Of a DNA stretch of 64,000 bases, positions 43,260 to 51,901 are shown one piece after another (the first letter of the stretch is position 1; each line of letters begins with the position of its first letter). A model generated the notes under the pieces. The model was not told the origin of the DNA, did no database searches, and saw only the letters and a list, made by a program, of their open reading frames with translations. Source of the DNA: Paraburkholderia sp. BL23I1N1 (GTDB lineage Bacteria; Pseudomonadota; Gammaproteobacteria; Burkholderiales; Burkholderiaceae); the NCBI RefSeq assembly GCF_003610295.1, contig NZ_RAPV01000001.1, positions 3,596,001 through 3,660,000 on the forward strand, read 5' to 3'. The position numbers were made by a program, and so were the translations under genes.

Positions 43260-44054
43260 ATGAATATCGATCTCACTGGCCGCAAGGCGGTCGTTACCGG
43301 GTCAACGGCGGGTATCGGCCGAGCCATTGCAGAAGGGCTGGGGCGCGCAGGCGCCGCGGTCGTGATCAACGGCCGCACAGAGAAGCGCGTCTCCAGGGCG
43401 CTTCGGGAGCTTCGCGAACTCTTGCCGAAGACGGAGTTTACTGGCGTCATCGCCGATCTTGCGACCCCGGAAGGCGCGGCGGAGTTATTCGCTCAGGCGC
43501 CGGATGCGGACATTCTCGTCAACAATGTGGGGACTGGGCGTCCGAAGTCCTTCTTCGAAATTGAGGATAGCGAATGGATCGATCTCTTCGGACTTAACGT
43601 CATGAGCGGCATTCGCGCCTCCCGCCACTATGTGCCGAACATGACGAAGCGCGGCTGGGGGCGCGTCGTCTTCATCAGCAGCGAGTCCGCGCTTGCCATC
43701 CCCAAGGACATGATTGACTACGCCACGACCAAGACCGCTCAACTCGCCATTGCGAGGGGCTTGGCCGAGGTGGTCGGCGGAACCGGCGTCACCGTTAATT
43801 CGGTTCTCCCTGGGCCGACGAATTCGGAGATCATGGGTGGTTGGGCGCAGGCGAACGCAGATGCGCAAGGCATTACGCGTGAGGAAGCCGAGCAGCAGTT
43901 CCTGAAAACGAATCGCCCGACCACGCTCCTCAAGCGCTTCGCGACGACCGAAGAAGTCGCCAACCTGGTTGTCTATGTCTGCTCGGAGCAGGCGTCGGCG
44001 ACAACAGGTACTTCCTTGCGTGTCGACGGCGGTGTCGTTCGGACAATTGCATAA
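43260..44054 (+). CDS. SDR-family oxidoreductase
   Basis: A 264-residue classical SDR: GSTAGIG NAD(P)-binding motif near residue 14, NNVG, catalytic Ser in FISSES and Tyr/Lys in YATTK, and GTSLRVDGGVVRT at the C-terminus. The loop after the catalytic Lys (PGPTNSEIMGGW) is typical of the 3-oxoacyl-ACP-reductase-like group. The substrate is unknown. It diverges from the LysR gene at 42265. Confidence 0.88.
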   Translation: MNIDLTGRKAVVTGSTAGIGRAIAEGLGRAGAAVVINGRTEKRVSRALRELRELLPKTEFTGVIADLATPEGAAELFAQAPDADILVNNVGTGRPKSFFEIEDSEWIDLFGLNVMSGIRASRHYVPNMTKRGWGRVVFISSESALAIPKDMIDYATTKTAQLAIARGLAEVVGGTGVTVNSVLPGPTNSEIMGGWAQANADAQGITREEAEQQFLKTNRPTTLLKRFATTEEVANLVVYVCSEQASATTGTSLRVDGGVVRTIA

Positions 44055-44266
44055 GGCGCACGCTTTTTCACTCGTTCAACGCGGCTTCGGGAGGGGACCA
44101 AACCATCGGTTCCCTTCCGGAGTAGACGACAGCCCAAGTTGGACGCGCCTGCATTTGTACGAGTATTCCACTCGAAAATGGCCGCCCAGAGTTGTCTTAA
44201 TCGCGCCGACCGGTTGGTCCATGGTGACGCATTAGGGCACTCTGGATCGATGTTCTCCATCCCCCC

Positions 44267-45172
44267 TCATTCCAGATACGGCGTCAGCACGCCTTCAATC
44301 CATTTCATGAATGCGCGGACTCGGCGCGACAGATTGCTCCGATGTGCTACGACGAGGGACACGGCGAGCGCTCGTCGACGAGAGTCAGGAATAACCTCCA
44401 CAAGCGCCCCACTTTCCAAGTATCGGCCAATCCCCAGGAGCGGCGCCTGAATGAGGCCGACGCCGGCGAGCGCTGCGGCTTCGTAGATCTGCGCGTTGTT
44501 GACGTGTAGCGTACCCGGCAACTGAAGCGTCGCGTAGCTGTCGCCGTTCGGATATTCCCATCCATAAGGTCTTGAGCCGAGCATCGGCGAAAAATGAATT
44601 GCACGATGTTCCTGACGCTGGAGATCCTCTAGCGATCGAGGGACGCCGTGGAGCGCCAGATAAGCGGGACTGGCAGCGTTGACCATGCGCAGCAGGCCCA
44701 GTGGGCGGGAAATCAGCGTCTCGTCCCGTATCGGTCCAAGCCGCAATACACAGTCGAATCCCTCTTGAACCAGATCGACTTGCCGATCCGTACTCGACAC
44801 CTCCAGCTCCAACTCGGGGTGAGTCGCCATGAACTCCGGCAACGCCGGCACGATCGTGGTGCGCGCCACTTCGGACGGAAGATCCACCCTTAGACGCCCG
44901 CGAAGTGCCACATGCTCGCCTGCGAACATCGAATGCAGGTCATCTACTTCAGCAAGCAGATCGCGGGCGCGCGCATGGAACGCACGTCCGTCCTCTGTCA
45001 ACTGCACGCTGCGCGTCGTCCGGTGCAGGAGTCTGACACCGACATCTTCTTCCAGCTTCCGGACAGCTGTTGAGACCCTTCCCTTTTGGGTGCCCAAGCT
45101 GTCGGCCGCGCGAGTGAAGCTCCCCATTTCCGCGACCGTTACGAATATGAGGAGGGGTTCGAGATTCTGCAT
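44267..45172 (-). CDS. LysR-family transcriptional regulator
   Basis: A 301-residue LysR regulator: MQNLEPLLIFVTVAEMGSFT, helix-turn-helix with SLGTQKGRVSTAVRKLEEDVG, and an effector domain with RVDLPSEVARTTIVPALPEF. It diverges from the DoxX-like/NmrA genes, with a GTTCTC-N6-GAGAAC palindrome between, and likely regulates them. Confidence 0.88.
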   Translation of the reverse strand: MQNLEPLLIFVTVAEMGSFTRAADSLGTQKGRVSTAVRKLEEDVGVRLLHRTTRSVQLTEDGRAFHARARDLLAEVDDLHSMFAGEHVALRGRLRVDLPSEVARTTIVPALPEFMATHPELELEVSSTDRQVDLVQEGFDCVLRLGPIRDETLISRPLGLLRMVNAASPAYLALHGVPRSLEDLQRQEHRAIHFSPMLGSRPYGWEYPNGDSYATLQLPGTLHVNNAQIYEAAALAGVGLIQAPLLGIGRYLESGALVEVIPDSRRRALAVSLVVAHRSNLSRRVRAFMKWIEGVLTPYLE

Positions 45173-45189
45173 TTTCGCGCCTCAGCATT

Positions 45190-45207
45190 GTTCTCCGCAG
45201 AGAGAAC
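45190..45207. promoter_or_regulatory. Palindrome between LysR and DoxX-like genes
   Basis: GTTCTC-CGCAGA-GAGAAC, perfect 6-base arms, 18 bases upstream of the LysR start. A second short dyad AGTTAACT follows. It is a likely LysR-regulator site. Confidence 0.45.
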
Positions 45208-45288
45208 AGTTAGTTAACTTTTTCGGCGTTTACCATACCTGAAAAACACAATACGCTTCGAAATTGAGACCGGATCGGAGAGCAACAA

Positions 45289-45684
45289 GTGACTGAAACT
45301 ATGACCTTGCATCGCGCCCTGTGGGCTGGCCGGGTGATGAGCGCGTTTGTTGTTATCGCTCTGGTGGCAGACGGGATTATTCAGCTTTTCGTGCCAGCAC
45401 AGATCGCGAGCATGTTGCAGGAAACCGGGTTTGCGATAGACGTTACCCGTGTCGTGGGTCCGATCGTCCTTGCCTGCGCCATCCTTTACGCCACCCCGGC
45501 TACCGCCGTCCTCGGCGCGATCCTGGTGACGGGCTATTTGGGAGGTGCCATCTGCGCCCATGTCCGCATTGGCGAGTTGGGATCGCCGCCAGAAATCATT
45601 TCGCTGGTTCTGGGCGCGTTGACATGGGGTGGCCTCTACGCGCGCAACGCCCGTATCCGAGCCATTCTGCCGCAGATTCGTTAA
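45289..45684 (+). CDS. DoxX-like small membrane protein
   Basis: A 131-residue protein with four hydrophobic helices and short loops, in the DoxX-like pattern (RALWAGRVMSAFVVIALVADGI at the N-terminus, a small central loop, then ILVTGYLGGAICAHV). GTG at 45289 is preferred because GGAG lies 8 bases upstream; an ATG follows 12 bases later. Such proteins often accompany oxidoreductases and quinone-linked enzymes; here an NmrA-type gene follows. Confidence 0.8.
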   Translation: MTETMTLHRALWAGRVMSAFVVIALVADGIIQLFVPAQIASMLQETGFAIDVTRVVGPIVLACAILYATPATAVLGAILVTGYLGGAICAHVRIGELGSPPEIISLVLGALTWGGLYARNARIRAILPQIR

Positions 45685-45728
45685 GCCAACTGGGGCAGCC
45701 CTCTGCCCTCAATATCCGGAGAAAGCAT

Positions 45729-46601
45729 ATGTTTTTAGTAACGGGAATCACGGGAAAAGTAGGCGGCGCAACGGCAGAACATCTGTTGGCGCACGGCAAG
45801 AAAGTACGCGCGCTGGTCCGCAATCGCGAGAAGGCGGCTCACTGGGCGAACCAGGGTGTGGAACTGGTAGACGGCGATTGGAATGATCCGGCAGCCATCG
45901 AGCACGCGCTCAAAAGCGTCGAAGGCGTGTTCGTCATGTTGCCGGCTGTCTGGGCGCCTTCGCCCGATTTCAAAGAAGCCAGGGGCGTCATTGCAAACTA
46001 TGTCGAGGCGCTCACCAGGGCATCGCCGCCGCGAGTGGTTGCGCTTTCGTCGATGGGGGCGAACAGAACCAGCGGGCTGGGGATGATCACGGCGCTGTCG
46101 CTTCTGGAGCAAGGATTTCGCGACCTGACATTGCCGATCGCTTATGTGCGCGCCGGCGGATTTTTTGAAAACTTCCTCTACGGCTTGCATGTTGCCCAAG
46201 ATGGCACGCTCCCCGTCTACTACAACCCGACCGATCGGAAATCGACCATGGTCGCGACCAACGACATCGGCGCCGAAGTCGCAGCGCTTCTGAACGGGCC
46301 GGCATGGTCGGGGCATCGCGCCATCGAGCTCGGTTCGATGGTCAGTGCGGATGAAGTAGCGACGCAATTGGGTGAAGTCCTGAAGGTCGACGTCAACGCT
46401 TTTGCTGTGCCGCGAGCCGCGTGGCCGGCAGCGTTCGAGCAGCTCGGCGTTCCGAAGGGCCAGACGGGACCGGCCGAAGCGATGTATGACGCCGTCAACT
46501 CGGGCTGGATGGACCTCGGCGTCGAGGGTACAGAGCACCTCCCGGGCGCGACGTCTGCCCGCGATGTCTTCGCGGCGGCCCTGAAATCCGCTGCAAAATA
46601 G
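45729..46601 (+). CDS. NmrA-family NAD(P)-binding protein
   Basis: A 290-residue atypical SDR: MFLVTGITGKVGGATAEHLL with the glycine motif TGxxGxxG, VRALVRN, ALSSMGANR, and the IAYVRAGGFFENFL motif of the NmrA/QOR2-like group. These act as NADPH-dependent quinone oxidoreductases or redox sensors. The ATG at 45729 has GGAG upstream. It lies 44 bases after the DoxX-like gene and is probably in the same operon. Confidence 0.88.
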   Translation: MFLVTGITGKVGGATAEHLLAHGKKVRALVRNREKAAHWANQGVELVDGDWNDPAAIEHALKSVEGVFVMLPAVWAPSPDFKEARGVIANYVEALTRASPPRVVALSSMGANRTSGLGMITALSLLEQGFRDLTLPIAYVRAGGFFENFLYGLHVAQDGTLPVYYNPTDRKSTMVATNDIGAEVAALLNGPAWSGHRAIELGSMVSADEVATQLGEVLKVDVNAFAVPRAAWPAAFEQLGVPKGQTGPAEAMYDAVNSGWMDLGVEGTEHLPGATSARDVFAAALKSAAK

Positions 46602-46741
46602 GTCAGCGGATCAGCGATGGGATACGATTTTGTAAATTTACTCCGGGTATTCGTACTCCTACGTGATTATGGCGGAGCAACCCAAAGAGCCCATTTCCAT
46701 ATGAAATGCGGCGGTCATACCAACAACTATCGAGATCGACG

Positions 46742-47371
46742 ATGAAGGTTCTTGTTTTGGGTGCAACGGGCGGAACCGGACGGCTGATCGTCCACGACGC
46801 CTTGGAGAAGGGTCATTCCGTAGTCGCGTTAGTTCGCTCGAAGGCGCGCGCGCCCGACTTCGCAGGCGCAGACCTCATTGAGGGGGATGCCCGCGACGAA
46901 GGCGCCCTGATGCGCGCCTTGGAAGGCTGCGATGCGGTCGTCAGCTCGCTGGGCACGGGCGTTAGCCCTTTCAGCGAAGTCAGCGTTCTGACCGAAGCGA
47001 CACGCGCGTTGCTCCCGGCGATGAGTCGTAGCGGCGTCCGCCGTCTGGTCTGCATCTCCGCCCTGGGGGTAGGAGATAGCCGCGGCCACGGCGGCTTCGT
47101 GTTCGACCGGCTATTCCAGCCCTTGCTGCTTCGCCATGCCTACAAAGACAAGGGGCGCCAGGAAGCCGCGATTCGCAACAGCTCACTCGATTGGGTCTTA
47201 ATCCGGCCCGCGATGCTCACCAACGACCCAGCTCGCGGAAGCGTCAGGGCCATCGTTGACCTCGCCGACGTCAACGGCGGCAAGGTCGCACGCGCGGATG
47301 TCGCTCAGTTCGTGGTGGAGCAACTGGCGAAGGATACGTGGTTGAAACAGACACCTGTACTCCTATGGTGA
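46742..47371 (+). CDS. NAD(P)H-binding atypical SDR
   Basis: A 209-residue atypical SDR (BVR-B/NmrA-like): MKVLVLGATGGTGRLIVHDA with the Rossmann motif, VALVRS, VVSSLGTG, RRLVCISALGVGDS, and WVLIRPAMLTND. Family members bind NADPH and reduce flavins or quinones, or have no enzyme activity. It follows the NmrA gene after 140 bases with a separate ribosome site. Confidence 0.85.
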   Translation: MKVLVLGATGGTGRLIVHDALEKGHSVVALVRSKARAPDFAGADLIEGDARDEGALMRALEGCDAVVSSLGTGVSPFSEVSVLTEATRALLPAMSRSGVRRLVCISALGVGDSRGHGGFVFDRLFQPLLLRHAYKDKGRQEAAIRNSSLDWVLIRPAMLTNDPARGSVRAIVDLADVNGGKVARADVAQFVVEQLAKDTWLKQTPVLLW

Positions 47372-47433
47372 GGACGGGTCTCGTGGATCACGTTCTTCAA
47401 CCACCTCGTAGTCAGGCATACAAGAGGTCACGA

Positions 47434-47562
47434 ATGAACAGATTGGAAGGCAAGATTGCGCTCATCTCGGGAGGCACAACCGGGACGGGGGCGGTGATCG
47501 CGAAACGATTCCAGACAGAAGGGGCCACGGTGATCGCCACGGGCGCCAACCGGAAACACTGG
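47434..47562 (+). pseudogene. SDR N-terminal stub
   Basis: ATG 47434 opens MNRLEGKIALISGGTTGTG and continues for about 42 residues to ATGANRKH, exactly the first Rossmann unit of a classical SDR, after which similarity is lost. The frame runs on without a stop into the XRE-cupin gene, forming an artificial fusion. The remaining 200 residues of an SDR are missing. Confidence 0.6.
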
Positions 47563-47622
47563 AGAAGGCCAAGAAGGAACCATGGGCCTCGAAGTCCACC
47601 TCATTTTTTTATGTTTACCGAA

Positions 47623-48186
47623 ATGAAAAAAAATATTCCATCCGCGCAATTCGGCGGCAAGATCCGCGCGCTGCGACAGCGACTAAAGCTCACTCTTGAC
47701 TGTACGGCAAGGGCCGCAGGGATTTCGAAACCCTTCCTGTCACAGATAGAGCGCGGATTGGCCATGCCCTCGATTGCCTCGTTGAAAGGCATTGCCGACG
47801 CGCTTGGTGTTGCCGTGCAATACTTTGTTGACGCTCCAAACGAACAGAAATTTGTGTGTCGGGGTGAGGAAGTGAGTTTCTTCGAGTTCGCGGATACCGC
47901 AAACTCGTTCGCCAGACTTACGCATAAGTCTGGCGGCCGGCGGCTTGAGGCCGTCCTTGTGAGATTCCCGCCTTATCAGAGCGGACCTGCCGATATGCCA
48001 ACCAGCGCGCAAGAAGAGTTTCTTTACGTCACTTCGGGTGAAATTTCGTTGACTCTTGAGGGCAAGACATTTGTGCTCAAAACAGGGGACAGTGCGCATT
48101 ACCAATCGACGCTGCCCCAAGGATGGTTGAATAACCAATCCACTGAGGCGCTTGCGATCTGGGTCGGGACGCCGAACCTACTTTAA
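47623..48186 (+). CDS. XRE-family regulator with cupin domain
   Basis: A 187-residue regulator: N-terminal helix-turn-helix with LRQRLKLTLDCTARAAGISKPFLSQIERGLAMPSIASL (residues about 15-55) and a C-terminal cupin barrel with EEFLYVTSGEISLTLEGKTFVLKTGDSAHY. The ATG at 47623 (MKKNIPSAQ) begins the homologous part; an in-frame ATG 12 bases earlier is also possible. XRE-cupin proteins typically sense small molecules such as amino acids or polyamines. It is followed by a 535-base gap. Confidence 0.82.
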   Translation: MKKNIPSAQFGGKIRALRQRLKLTLDCTARAAGISKPFLSQIERGLAMPSIASLKGIADALGVAVQYFVDAPNEQKFVCRGEEVSFFEFADTANSFARLTHKSGGRRLEAVLVRFPPYQSGPADMPTSAQEEFLYVTSGEISLTLEGKTFVLKTGDSAHYQSTLPQGWLNNQSTEALAIWVGTPNLL

Positions 48187-48721
48187 ATGTTGAAACAGAG
48201 TAATCGCAAGCCACCAATTTAGTGCGATCACCTGGGAGCCAACGATTGCGTGACCTTGAATCGCAACGCTGCGCAACCCGATCGAAGAATAGTCACCGTT
48301 CGCTAGGCTGCACTCAGCGCTCATAATGACCAAGGTGCGTTCGCGGTCCGCGTCCAAATAGGCAACTTGCGTGTTTTCCAGCAAAGTTGCGCAGCGACGA
48401 TCGTCGACAATCCAGGGGCCAGCGTTGAATGTCCGTAAGTGGCCGAGTGCGGTCTCATGCACCTGGCATGCGCGGCCCTGAACGTCGCAAGGCCGCCATC
48501 GGCAGCACGCGACCCCAAGCGGTCGGTGGAACACCCAAGAGGTGAATAGCTGCTTTCGATTGCGGATTCAACCGGTCGATGCAACACAATCTGAACCCGA
48601 CACTTTAGACGAGCGCACGTGTCGTGAAGACTTACTATCTCCAGATCGGTGCGCAGCATTCTTCGATCTGAACCGATGGGCCAATATAGTATGCTCACCG
48701 AAAGTAAACGCCAAAAGGACG
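48187..48721. other. Gap without a recognised gene
   Basis: 535 bases between the XRE-cupin gene and the Mrr-like nuclease. Some frames are open but none shows family or codon support. No repeat or terminator stands out. Confidence 0.35.
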
Positions 48722-49687
48722 ATGACGGTGGCTGCCCTAGACTTCACGGAAATTGCCTCCCCGACCACAGGGAAGGATCGAGATCAATTTGAGCTTTTTG
48801 CGCGCGAATTCCTCACGATGAAAGGGTTCGCCATCTTGACTGATCCCGACCGAGGACCCGATGCTGGACGGGATCTCGTTATCGAAGAAACGCGAACGGG
48901 TATTGCCGGGGAAACCAAAGTTAGATGGCTGGTGAGCTGCAAACATAACGCTAATTCTGGAGTATCGGTACTCCAGAGCGTGGAAAATGACATCCGAGAC
49001 CGGATCGAAACGCATGACTGCGCCGGCTTTGTAGGTTTTTATTCAACCGTACCCAGTAGCGGCCTCGCCACGAAGTTACGCGCACTGGAAAAGACATATC
49101 CAACCATCGTCTTTGATCGAGAAAAGATCGAAGCAGCGTTGCTCGCATCCCGGGAAGGGCTTCTGCTCGCGCGCAGATTTATGCCTGTCTCGTCCTCGTT
49201 GTGGGAGAAGGACCATCCAAAGGCTGCGAAGATATTTTCAGACGAGCCCTCGCTGCAATGCAAGGCATGCGGCAAGGAGCTTCTCGGAGAACATCCAGCC
49301 GGTATCGTCGTAGGTTGGAGAACCTATTCCGAAAGCTATGATCCGTCATTCAAACCAAAGCACGAGTATGTCTACTGGTGCTGTAAGGGTCGTTGCGACG
49401 ATCGGCTCGAAGCGCAATATCGAAAACCAGGGCTCATCGATGGATGGGAAGATATTCCCGATCTCGTAATCCCCATCGTATACATACGGTGGGTGATGTC
49501 TACGCTGAACGAGTTGCAAGGCAGTGAGCAATATTCTAAAGAAGCGTTTGAAGCGACAAAAGAGCTGCTTCTAAACCTATTCCCGATGGTTGCACGAGAA
49601 CCGTCAGCCCAGAACCACGAGCGGATCCAAAGCCTGAGTGCAATTCCTTCATTCTTAGGTGGATGGGGATACGATGGCGGAAACTAA
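48722..49687 (+). CDS. Mrr-like restriction endonuclease, stand-alone
   Basis: A 321-residue protein with an N-terminal PD-(D/E)XK-type domain: DQFELFAREFLTMKGFAI, then PDRGPDAGRDLVIEE (acidic catalytic position) and WLVSCKHNANSG (Lys position), followed by DRIETHDCAGFVGFYST. The pattern is typical of Mrr-family type IV restriction endonucleases. The C-terminal half holds CKACGKELLGEHP and a CCKGRCDD cluster that could bind zinc, and is not recognised. ATG 48722 is preferred since upstream sequence is not family-like. No methyltransferase or other defence gene is adjacent. Codon usage is less GC-rich than the neighbours, consistent with acquisition by transfer. Confidence 0.65.
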   Translation: MTVAALDFTEIASPTTGKDRDQFELFAREFLTMKGFAILTDPDRGPDAGRDLVIEETRTGIAGETKVRWLVSCKHNANSGVSVLQSVENDIRDRIETHDCAGFVGFYSTVPSSGLATKLRALEKTYPTIVFDREKIEAALLASREGLLLARRFMPVSSSLWEKDHPKAAKIFSDEPSLQCKACGKELLGEHPAGIVVGWRTYSESYDPSFKPKHEYVYWCCKGRCDDRLEAQYRKPGLIDGWEDIPDLVIPIVYIRWVMSTLNELQGSEQYSKEAFEATKELLLNLFPMVAREPSAQNHERIQSLSAIPSFLGGWGYDGGN

Positions 49688-50226
49688 TATGCGCTCTTGA
49701 TCGCCTGAAATGTCGAAGCGTCGCAGAAAGTAGATGGCAATCGACCGCAAGGCAATGGGGTGCGTCTGCTTTGAGCGGCGAACTGACGATTGAGTGTCGC
49801 TCAACGGACAGCGTCAAACGTCCCTTCCTGGCCGGCTACTGCCTTATGCCAACCGCATGCGCACCTTGAACCTCGCAGGGCAGCGATTGACAGCACGCGA
49901 CCCCCTGCAGCCGGTCGCGCGGTCGCGGGTTCAACGGCAGGTATCAGAGTGGTCCGGCCATTCAAGCCGGTTTCTCCGGGACAGCAATTCGGCCATTGCC
50001 GTCGTTCGCACATCCTGGCTTGCACGTCTGCTATGCGCTACTGACCGGACGCTTACAACCTAACGGCCGCCGACGTCCTGTCTAATCTCAGCGGATGCGT
50101 GCTCTCGACCCAATCTTGCTCAAAGGTCATGCCCCCATTCACGCTCGGACAGGGCTACCGACGAAAGAAATGAGTGTCTCGGTGGCCCATCTTCCGGGGG
50201 CACCACGACGGGAGGACCAATGCGAT
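49688..50226. other. Gap without a recognised gene
   Basis: 539 bases between the nuclease and the binding-protein gene (which converge). The frames are short and not protein-like. I see nothing definite. Confidence 0.35.
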
Positions 50227-51027
50227 TTATTTCCCGGGCTCGATTGGATCAAGTCCCGTCTTTTCGAATACTGCCGACGCTGTCGGCGTTCTCAGGTAAG
50301 AAATGAGGGCTGCGGCGCCTTCGCGCTCCTGCGCGTTTGTTGATAAAGCGGCGGAAATGACGCTCACCTTCTGGACTTCTTGCGGGAGCGGCCCGACGTA
50401 CTGGATCCCCTGAATGGCGCGAAGTTCACTGATCTGTTGCAATCCAAGTTCGGCGTCGCCGCGCTCAATGGCCGTTCCGACCAGTTCCTTGCCTTTAATC
50501 TGAACACTCCTGCCTTTCATTTGATCTGCGATGCCAAGCTTGGGGAACAACGTCTCAGTAATATAGGTGCCGCTAGCTCCTTCCGAGAAAGCTACTGATT
50601 TCGCTGCGAGCAGTGCACTACGTAGTGTTTCCACAGTACTGACATCTGGCGTCGGCATACCCACCTGGACCGCGACACCAATTCGGGACGCAACGAGATC
50701 TGTGCGAGTGTCCGGGAGAAACTTACCCTGTCTGATCTGTTCGTCTAGCGCAGGGCGGATCATGAAGCAGACGTCCATTGCTTCGCCATTCTTAATGCGT
50801 ATGGGCAACGCGTCAGTGGACGTACCGTATGAAGGCCCCCACGATATGATGAGGTGATCCCCGGTCTGCCGTTCATACCCTGGTCCTAGCTCCCTAAACG
50901 CTGCTGAGAGCGCTCCAGTTGCCAGAACATGAACGTCAGCGGCTTGCACCGCATTTGACAATAGTGACGCGGTGCAGAGTGCAGCAGACGCGGTCGCGCG
51001 TCGGAGCTTTGCATTGATGGTGACCAT
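50227..51027 (-). CDS. Periplasmic substrate-binding protein (ModA-like), orphan
   Basis: A 266-residue exported protein: signal peptide (RRATASAALCTASLLSNAVQAAD) and the SBP_bac_11 (molybdate-type) pattern VHVLATGALSAAFRELGPGYE...FSEGASGTYITETLFPKLGI. Such proteins bind small oxyanions or organic acids. The start ATG at 51027 follows an AGGA. No ABC transporter genes are adjacent; it diverges from the IclR gene by 64 bases and may be controlled by it. Confidence 0.75.
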   Translation of the reverse strand: MVTINAKLRRATASAALCTASLLSNAVQAADVHVLATGALSAAFRELGPGYERQTGDHLIISWGPSYGTSTDALPIRIKNGEAMDVCFMIRPALDEQIRQGKFLPDTRTDLVASRIGVAVQVGMPTPDVSTVETLRSALLAAKSVAFSEGASGTYITETLFPKLGIADQMKGRSVQIKGKELVGTAIERGDAELGLQQISELRAIQGIQYVGPLPQEVQKVSVISAALSTNAQEREGAAALISYLRTPTASAVFEKTGLDPIEPGK

Positions 51028-51091
51028 CGGATAATCCTTTTTTAGTAAAGCTACGGTTCTTTTCACGTTAAGCACGGCAAACCTACTTTCT

Positions 51092-51883
51092 ATGGCGAAC
51101 CACACGAATCAACAACCGCAATCGAACGCTACCCCATCGAATCGATCGCTCGAACGCGGGCTCGAACTGCTGCGCGCGTTCGGCCCCGGTGCGACACTTC
51201 TCGGCAATGGAGAACTCGCGGAACGCACCGGCCTGCCGAAGGCAACGGTGAGCCGCCTTACGAGAACGCTCGTCGAGGCGGGTTATCTCGAGCACGATGC
51301 GGCTCGCAGGGCGTACAGACTGGGCCTACCCGTGCTCAGTCTGGCGCAGGCGTTGCGCAGCGGATCCACAGTACTGAATGCTGCAGGACCGCTAATCCGC
51401 GATACTGCCCAAGCAAAGCGCATCAATGTCGGAATTGCGGGCGCCGACCGGCAAGAGATGGTCTACCTCGAGTCCATTCGTTATAACCAGCGAGCCTCAT
51501 TGCGTACGATCGTCTCGGGACAACGTGTGCCGATGGAACTGACTTCGCTCGGCCGGGCGTATCTCGCCACGCAGCCGGAGGCCGAATTTGCCCACCTGAT
51601 GGGCGCGTTCAAGCGTCGCGGACGGAGCGGCTGGGAGCGTCTAGCGCGAGAAATCGCTGAGGCTGTGGATGATGTGCATCGAAACGGCTATTGCGTCGCA
51701 AGCTGGCAGCCTGAAGTAATTGCACTCGCGACTCCGCTCGCCATTCCCGGACACCGGTTGTTGATCCTCAACTTTAGCGTCCGCACGGCGGCGTCAAAAG
51801 ACAGCGTTGTGAGCGAACTGGCACCGGCTCTGCTGCGTCTGCGCGACGAGATCAAAGCCGAATGCGTGCGCCTCGAAAATTGA
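51092..51883 (+). CDS. IclR-family transcriptional regulator
   Basis: A 263-residue IclR protein: winged helix with NGELAERTGLPKATVSRLTRTLVEAGYLEH and an effector domain with the LTSLGRAYLA and GYCVASWQPEVIALATPL segments. It lies between a divergent binding-protein gene and a convergent MFS gene. Palindromes with TTCCA/TGGAA at 53333-53395 may be its operators. Confidence 0.85.
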   Translation: MANHTNQQPQSNATPSNRSLERGLELLRAFGPGATLLGNGELAERTGLPKATVSRLTRTLVEAGYLEHDAARRAYRLGLPVLSLAQALRSGSTVLNAAGPLIRDTAQAKRINVGIAGADRQEMVYLESIRYNQRASLRTIVSGQRVPMELTSLGRAYLATQPEAEFAHLMGAFKRRGRSGWERLAREIAEAVDDVHRNGYCVASWQPEVIALATPLAIPGHRLLILNFSVRTAASKDSVVSELAPALLRLRDEIKAECVRLEN

Positions 51884-51901
51884 GGCCCGCAAGCGGATCT
51901 T

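Noticed and set aside
45321..45728. N-terminal extension of the NmrA gene
   Set aside because: The frame is open upstream but lies over the DoxX-like gene in another frame and has no homology; the start at 45729 has a ribosome site.
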